Assembly: GCA_030680655.1 (NCBI GenBank)
Contig: JAUXUZ010000442.1
Span: 1 to 11,738 of the forward strand
Reading direction: 5' to 3'
From: Phycisphaerales bacterium
GTDB taxonomy: Bacteria > Planctomycetota > Phycisphaerae > Phycisphaerales > UBA1924
DNA: 11,738 nt
Shown: positions 7,826 to 11,738 of the stretch, piece by piece
Layout: each line of letters begins with the position of its first letter
How positions within the stretch are numbered: the stretch's first letter is position 1
The notes under the pieces: model-generated
Databases searched by the model: none
What the model saw: only the letters and a program-made list of their open reading frames with translations
Told to the model about the DNA's origin: nothing
Translations under genes and position numbers: made by a program

Positions 7826-10492
7826 TTGAGCGCCAAGTGGGTACGCAGTCAGGAGTGGGACCGCCAGCACCTGACGGGCCCGCTCACGCCGTTGCGTTGG
7901 CTGCTCCACGCCTTCAGCTCGATCAGCCTCGCGATCTTCTTTCTGGCGATGCTGGCGGTCTACGGGGTCCTTGCCAGCGTGCCGATCGGTCTTGTAGCCC
8001 TGCTACCGACCTACCTCCTCTACGCAGCGACCCTTCTGATCACCGTCGCGATCGTTGCCGGGCTGCCGCTGTGGGGGTGGCTGCGCATCACCCGCTCGCG
8101 AGCATTCTCAGTCCGATTCGCCGTGGGGCTCGTTCTCTTCATTCTCGTTGCACTCGTCGCGATCTGGGGCTGGTACGCCATCGCCTGGCCGGTGCTGCGC
8201 TACAACGAGTCGAGCCACTCCGGGCTTCGGCTCTTCGCCGGCTTTGTGGAGCAGTACAAGGCCGTCTCGGTCCGCCGCACACCTGCGCTGGAGATGACCG
8301 AGCTGGAGTTCTACGGCTGGTGGCCGCTCAAGCTGCTGCTGGTGCTGTTCGTGGTGAACATGGCCACGGCGACGGTCCGGCGTATCGAGTTTGTGCTGCC
8401 GAACCTCGGCGTGCTCACCGTGCACACCGGCATCGTGACCCTCGGGCTCGGGTCGGCGGCCTACTCGGTCGCGAAACTCGAGGGCGACGTGCTCCTCCTC
8501 TCCGGCCCGCCGGACCCTGGCGCAACCAGCAGCGCGGCGCCGACACCCGGCCCGATGGAGGTCGGGTTCTTCGACAACACGCGCGTCGTGCTCCGCGTGA
8601 GCCAGGTGCGGACGCCCCAAGAGCGAGCGGCCCTGGGCCTGCCGCCAGATATGGAAGCCGACCAGCGCAGGCTCTTCAGCGTGCCGCGGTACAACGACTA
8701 CAACCTCGGCGCGGTGACCGCGCTGGATGTCTTGCCCGAACCGGGCGACGAAGGCCGGACGCTCAGCATCCCCGTCCCGCCGACGAGTTCCGCCTCGTCG
8801 GCGCTCGCCGATCCCGACATTTCCTTCCGGGTTGTCGGGTACGCCGCCGCAGCGGAGCTTGTGCCCGCGTGGCGCAAGGTCGATGCCGCCCCGGGGACGA
8901 CCCCGCCCGATCAGCCCGTGCGCTACATCGAGATGCGCACGACCCTGGACCGCAACCAGAACGAGCTCCCCGACGGCAAGGACAGGCTTGTGCAGACGAT
9001 GGGGTTCATGCCCACGGTCCCCTCCGAGCGCGTGGTGCAGATCGCTAACGCGATCGGCATCGAGTACACGCGCAACCTCTCGGAGGAGCGCTGGGCGGAG
9101 CTGACGGCGGACATCCCGATGCCGGCGGACACGGGCAAACGCCCAGCCGGCGGCCTCATCGTGCGCATCACCGAGCAGAACATCGCACGCATCTTCCCCA
9201 TCGAGCCGGGCGGGACGATCGATGTGGGGGGTTACACGCTCGAGCTGACCTCGCTCTCGGCGCGCCCGCCGTTCCCCATCATCACCCCAGGCTTTGAGGG
9301 CGCCGGCAGCAGCGTGGCGATCGTGCGCATCACCCCGCCCGCAGCGGCGGGCGCAGCCGGCGCCAAGCCCTTCGATCGCTACGTCTACTCGCGCTTCCCC
9401 GAGCTCACCCAGGACATCTCGGCGACGGAGAAGAACGCGCAGGGCATGCCCCTCCGCACGCCCCCCAGCCCCGACATCCAGCTCGCGTTCATCGACGCGA
9501 CCATGGTGCAGGTGCACCTTGACGAACGCCCCGACGGCACCGTGCGCGGGTTCATCCGGCTGCCGCTGGTGCAAGGCAAGGGCGTGTCGGTCATCCGGAC
9601 CGACGCCCTCAAGACCGGCGACTCGCTTCCGGTCGGTCCGTCGCTGCGGTTCAAGCTCGGCGAGCGGCTCCCCAGCGTCGAACGCACGGCGGTCCCGCGG
9701 CGCATCACCGGACCGCAGCGCGAGAAGGACCTGGGCACACACAAGCAGGCCGCCATCGCCGTTGAAGTCTCGACCCCCGCGGCCGACGGCCAGCCGGCAT
9801 GGTCTACGACCGTTTGGCTCCCCTTCCAGCTCTACACCAACGAGCGCGTCGGCGCGACATCCTCCTTCGTTCGGCTCCCCGGCGGGCGCACCGTCCAGCT
9901 CTCGTTCGGTCGGCTCTGGCACTCGTTGCCCGGCCTGGGCCTTCAACTCGCCGACTTCTCGATGATGCCCTATCCCCACAGCGAGCAGCCGCAGGACTTC
10001 CGGTCCGATCTGATCGTGACCAAGTTCGACCACGCGGGGCGGCCCGCCGCCACCGAGCGCCGTGCCACCAGCCTCAACGAGCCGCTCCTGGAGTCGCCGT
10101 ACCTGTGGGACAGCGAGCGCTCGAGTCTGGTGAACGCTGCCGCGTGGATCGGCAGCACACTCGGTGACACCCGCTTCAAGTTCAGCCAGAGCGGCTGGGA
10201 CAGCGGCGGCTGGACCGAGACCAAGGCACGGGCCGACAGCGGCGAACTCCCGCGTCCGTACGGGCGCTTCACGATCCTCGGCGTGGGCAACAACCCCGGC
10301 ATCAAGGTCATCGCGCTGGGCGCGGTGCTCACGTGTGTCGGAATCCCCTGGGCCTTTTACGTCAAGCCGTGGATGATCCGCCGGCGCAAGGCCGCGTTCG
10401 CCCGGGCGGCGGCCGAAGGGCGCTTCCCGTCTCCTGAACCCGCTGCACAACCCGCGACCGCCAACCCTTCCGCGATGGAGGTCAATTCATGA
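7826..10492 (+). CDS. resB: ResB-like System II cytochrome c biogenesis protein, enlarged
   Basis: This 888-residue membrane protein is the ResB (Ccs1/CcsB) partner of CcsA. Together they export heme and ligate it to apocytochrome c on the outer face of the membrane. Helices lie at about residues 30-52, 59-83, 98-124, 165-183 and 193-215. The fifth carries the family-like VHTGIVTLGLG stretch with H200. About 600 extracytoplasmic residues follow, then a final helix (823-846) starting NPGIK and ending AFYVKP, as at the end of ResB proteins. Typical ResB is about 400-550 residues, so the extracytoplasmic domain is greatly expanded and could contain inserted beta-rich sequence. The start is TTG 7826, preceded by GGGGGTG (7815-7821) four bases away. 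The next in-frame Met is residue 42, inside the first helix, so TTG is preferred. The stop overlaps the ccsA start. Assignment rests on the termini, topology and neighbour. Confidence 0.8.
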   Translation: MSAKWVRSQEWDRQHLTGPLTPLRWLLHAFSSISLAIFFLAMLAVYGVLASVPIGLVALLPTYLLYAATLLITVAIVAGLPLWGWLRITRSRAFSVRFAVGLVLFILVALVAIWGWYAIAWPVLRYNESSHSGLRLFAGFVEQYKAVSVRRTPALEMTELEFYGWWPLKLLLVLFVVNMATATVRRIEFVLPNLGVLTVHTGIVTLGLGSAAYSVAKLEGDVLLLSGPPDPGATSSAAPTPGPMEVGFFDNTRVVLRVSQVRTPQERAALGLPPDMEADQRRLFSVPRYNDYNLGAVTALDVLPEPGDEGRTLSIPVPPTSSASSALADPDISFRVVGYAAAAELVPAWRKVDAAPGTTPPDQPVRYIEMRTTLDRNQNELPDGKDRLVQTMGFMPTVPSERVVQIANAIGIEYTRNLSEERWAELTADIPMPADTGKRPAGGLIVRITEQNIARIFPIEPGGTIDVGGYTLELTSLSARPPFPIITPGFEGAGSSVAIVRITPPAAAGAAGAKPFDRYVYSRFPELTQDISATEKNAQGMPLRTPPSPDIQLAFIDATMVQVHLDERPDGTVRGFIRLPLVQGKGVSVIRTDALKTGDSLPVGPSLRFKLGERLPSVERTAVPRRITGPQREKDLGTHKQAAIAVEVSTPAADGQPAWSTTVWLPFQLYTNERVGATSSFVRLPGGRTVQLSFGRLWHSLPGLGLQLADFSMMPYPHSEQPQDFRSDLIVTKFDHAGRPAATERRATSLNEPLLESPYLWDSERSSLVNAAAWIGSTLGDTRFKFSQSGWDSGGWTETKARADSGELPRPYGRFTILGVGNNPGIKVIALGAVLTCVGIPWAFYVKPWMIRRRKAAFARAAAEGRFPSPEPAAQPATANPSAMEVNS
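10477..10492 (+). promoter_or_regulatory. Ribosome binding site and ATGA overlap coupling resB to ccsA
   Basis: GGAGG (10477-10481) stands seven bases before ATG 10489, and the ATG shares ATGA with the resB stop TGA (10490-10492). This is a strong Shine-Dalgarno sequence inside the resB 3' end, typical of translationally coupled genes whose products work as a pair. Confidence 0.85.
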
Positions 10493-11738
10493 CCCGCGCT
10501 CTCAAGCTTTTCTCCGCGTTGTTCCTCGCGCTGTGCGCTGTCCCCGCTGCGCTGCATGCACAACAGCCCCCGGCCGGCAACGCCCACCCGCAGGCCGAGG
10601 CCCTGCACGCAGAACACTCGAGAAACCCGTTCGGCAAGGCGGCGCAGTCCGCTCTGGATCAGAGCGCCAAGAAGGCGTTCGCTGAGTCGGTTGACCTCTC
10701 GCCGCTGCGCGACCTGGCGGTCTATCACAACGGGCGCGTCAAGATCCTCGGGACCCTCGCCGGTGAGATCGTCACAGGGATCACCGCCCGCAGGAACTTC
10801 TTCGACGTCGTTCCCGAGCAGGTCAACGGCGAGACCAAGTGGCGCAAGGTCAACTACGACCCCCTGTTCACTTACCTCGACATCATCATCGACCCCGCCT
10901 TCTACAGCGACAAAGCGATCATCGGCGTCCCGTACCACCCCCTCCGGGAGGACATCCTTAAGCACGTCTGGACCGAGCGCACGGTCAGCCCGGGACAGTC
11001 ACCAACCAAGATCATCGACGACTGGATGAGGCTCGGTCGCCTCACGCCGAAGATGGTCGAGGACCAGTTCCGGGCCAAGGCGATCACGCCCTACGACGAC
11101 AAGGGCAACCTCAGCCAGATCAAGTCCAACGCTATCGGCGACCTCGACGAGTCGATGTCGGCGTTCATCCACGCCGACGCCACGCTCATGCTCGTCTCCT
11201 CAGCCGCGCCCGAGACACCCTGGCTCCACCTCGGCTCGCTCAAGCCGGCAGACCCCGCGGCCGCGGCGACGCGAGCGCTCGGTGACGCCTGGCGCAAGGG
11301 CGACGCCCAGGCCGCTAACAGCGCGATCAGGCAACTCGCCGAGGCCCTGCCGAAGATCAACCCCCAGACTTATCCCACTACACGCCGCACCCTTGAGGCG
11401 CTCTACAACAGCGCCCACTTCTTTGACTACGGCATGTGGCTCTACTGCTTCGCCACGCTCTTCCTCCTGCTGGCCTTCGGCACCGGCCGCCCCTGGCTCT
11501 CCCGCACAGGGATGGTGCTGCTGATCGCCGCGGTGGTCATGCACGCCGCGGGTTTCGGCATCCGGTCGTACGTCGCCGAGCGGTACAGCATCCAGAACCA
11601 GTTCGAATCGATGACCGGCGTCAGCCTCTTCGCAGCGATCGTCGGCCTTGGCTTGATGGTCCTCAAGAAGCAGAAGATCTTCGCCGCGGCCGCCGCGGGC
11701 GTCGGCTTCCTCGTGCTCATCGCCGCGACCCAGACCGG
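10489..11738 (+). CDS. ccsA: CcsA/ResC-type cytochrome c biogenesis protein, N-terminal part (3' end outside window)
   Basis: The frame is open from ATG 10489 to the window edge, giving 416 complete residues. Residues 1-24 are a signal peptide ending AHA before QQ. An extracytoplasmic domain of about 280 residues follows. It contains YHNGRVKILGTLAGEI (79-94), which resembles the GRxKPLxTLAxE motif of the long CcsA proteins of Bacteroidota and Planctomycetota. Membrane helices begin near residue 310 (FFDYGMWLYCFATLFLLLAF, then further helices near 345, 380 and 400). The segment RYSIQNQFESMTG (about 366-378) resembles the region before the CcsA core, where relatives have NxYE. The heme-handling WWD motif and its flanking histidines would lie beyond the window and cannot be checked. 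The gene is coupled to resB by an ATGA overlap. With ResB it would form the System II cytochrome c synthetase. The assignment is strong from neighbour and motif, but the core domain is not seen. Confidence 0.82.
   Translation, partial: MTRALKLFSALFLALCAVPAALHAQQPPAGNAHPQAEALHAEHSRNPFGKAAQSALDQSAKKAFAESVDLSPLRDLAVYHNGRVKILGTLAGEIVTGITARRNFFDVVPEQVNGETKWRKVNYDPLFTYLDIIIDPAFYSDKAIIGVPYHPLREDILKHVWTERTVSPGQSPTKIIDDWMRLGRLTPKMVEDQFRAKAITPYDDKGNLSQIKSNAIGDLDESMSAFIHADATLMLVSSAAPETPWLHLGSLKPADPAAAATRALGDAWRKGDAQAANSAIRQLAEALPKINPQTYPTTRRTLEALYNSAHFFDYGMWLYCFATLFLLLAFGTGRPWLSRTGMVLLIAAVVMHAAGFGIRSYVAERYSIQNQFESMTGVSLFAAIVGLGLMVLKKQKIFAAAAAGVGFLVLIAATQT

Noticed and set aside
8108..10450. Long open frame of 780 codons antisense to resB
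   Set aside because: Long antisense frames are expected opposite GC-rich genes. The translation is Gly/Arg/Glu/Val-rich without any domain, while the sense frame has helices and family features.

Overview
The window is high-GC chromosomal DNA (third codon positions almost all G or C) holding ordinary, densely packed bacterial genes for aerobic respiration and cytochrome c maturation, with a regulatory gene and an envelope gene between them. I see no rRNA, tRNA, CRISPR array, insertion sequence or phage gene. The Bacillus-like order of oxidase subunits I-III-IV, an HDOD response regulator, a MotB-like OmpA lipoprotein, and an oversized ResB followed by a CcsA with an extracytoplasmic N-terminal domain suggest a Gram-negative, aerobically respiring bacterium. 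Planctomycetota (Phycisphaerae-like) is my best guess. This is inferred from gene style alone and not proven.

Region 1 (1-3083, + strand) is the end of a cytochrome c oxidase operon. It contains the C-terminus of subunit I (ctaD, cut by the window edge), subunit III (ctaE), an unusually long subunit IV (ctaF), and an unrecognised protein with a membrane segment at each end that is probably co-transcribed.

Region 2 (3087-6203, - strand) holds a 638-residue receiver-HDOD regulatory protein, which converges on the oxidase operon with a 3-base gap, and an OmpA/MotB-like lipoprotein. A clear intrinsic terminator lies just after the lipoprotein gene, so the two are separate transcription units. 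The 273-base spacer between them is the longest gene-free stretch.

Region 3 (6204-11738, + strand) starts with a divergent intergenic region carrying an inverted repeat. An amidohydrolase of the ATZ/TRZ deaminase type follows. After a 122-base leader with a 13-base direct repeat and a TATAAT hexamer comes the System II cytochrome c biogenesis pair, resB (888 residues, TTG start) and ccsA (cut by the window edge), joined by an ATGA overlap.

Functionally, ResB and CcsA move heme across the membrane and attach it to apocytochromes c, which deliver electrons to the oxidase encoded in region 1. The amidohydrolase could have a role in quinone (futalosine pathway) or nucleoside metabolism, but the sequence does not settle this. 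I found no convincing wholly new system. The most unusual parts are the extended subunit IV, the uncharacterised membrane protein beside it, the enlarged ResB, and the leader of the resB-ccsA operon.
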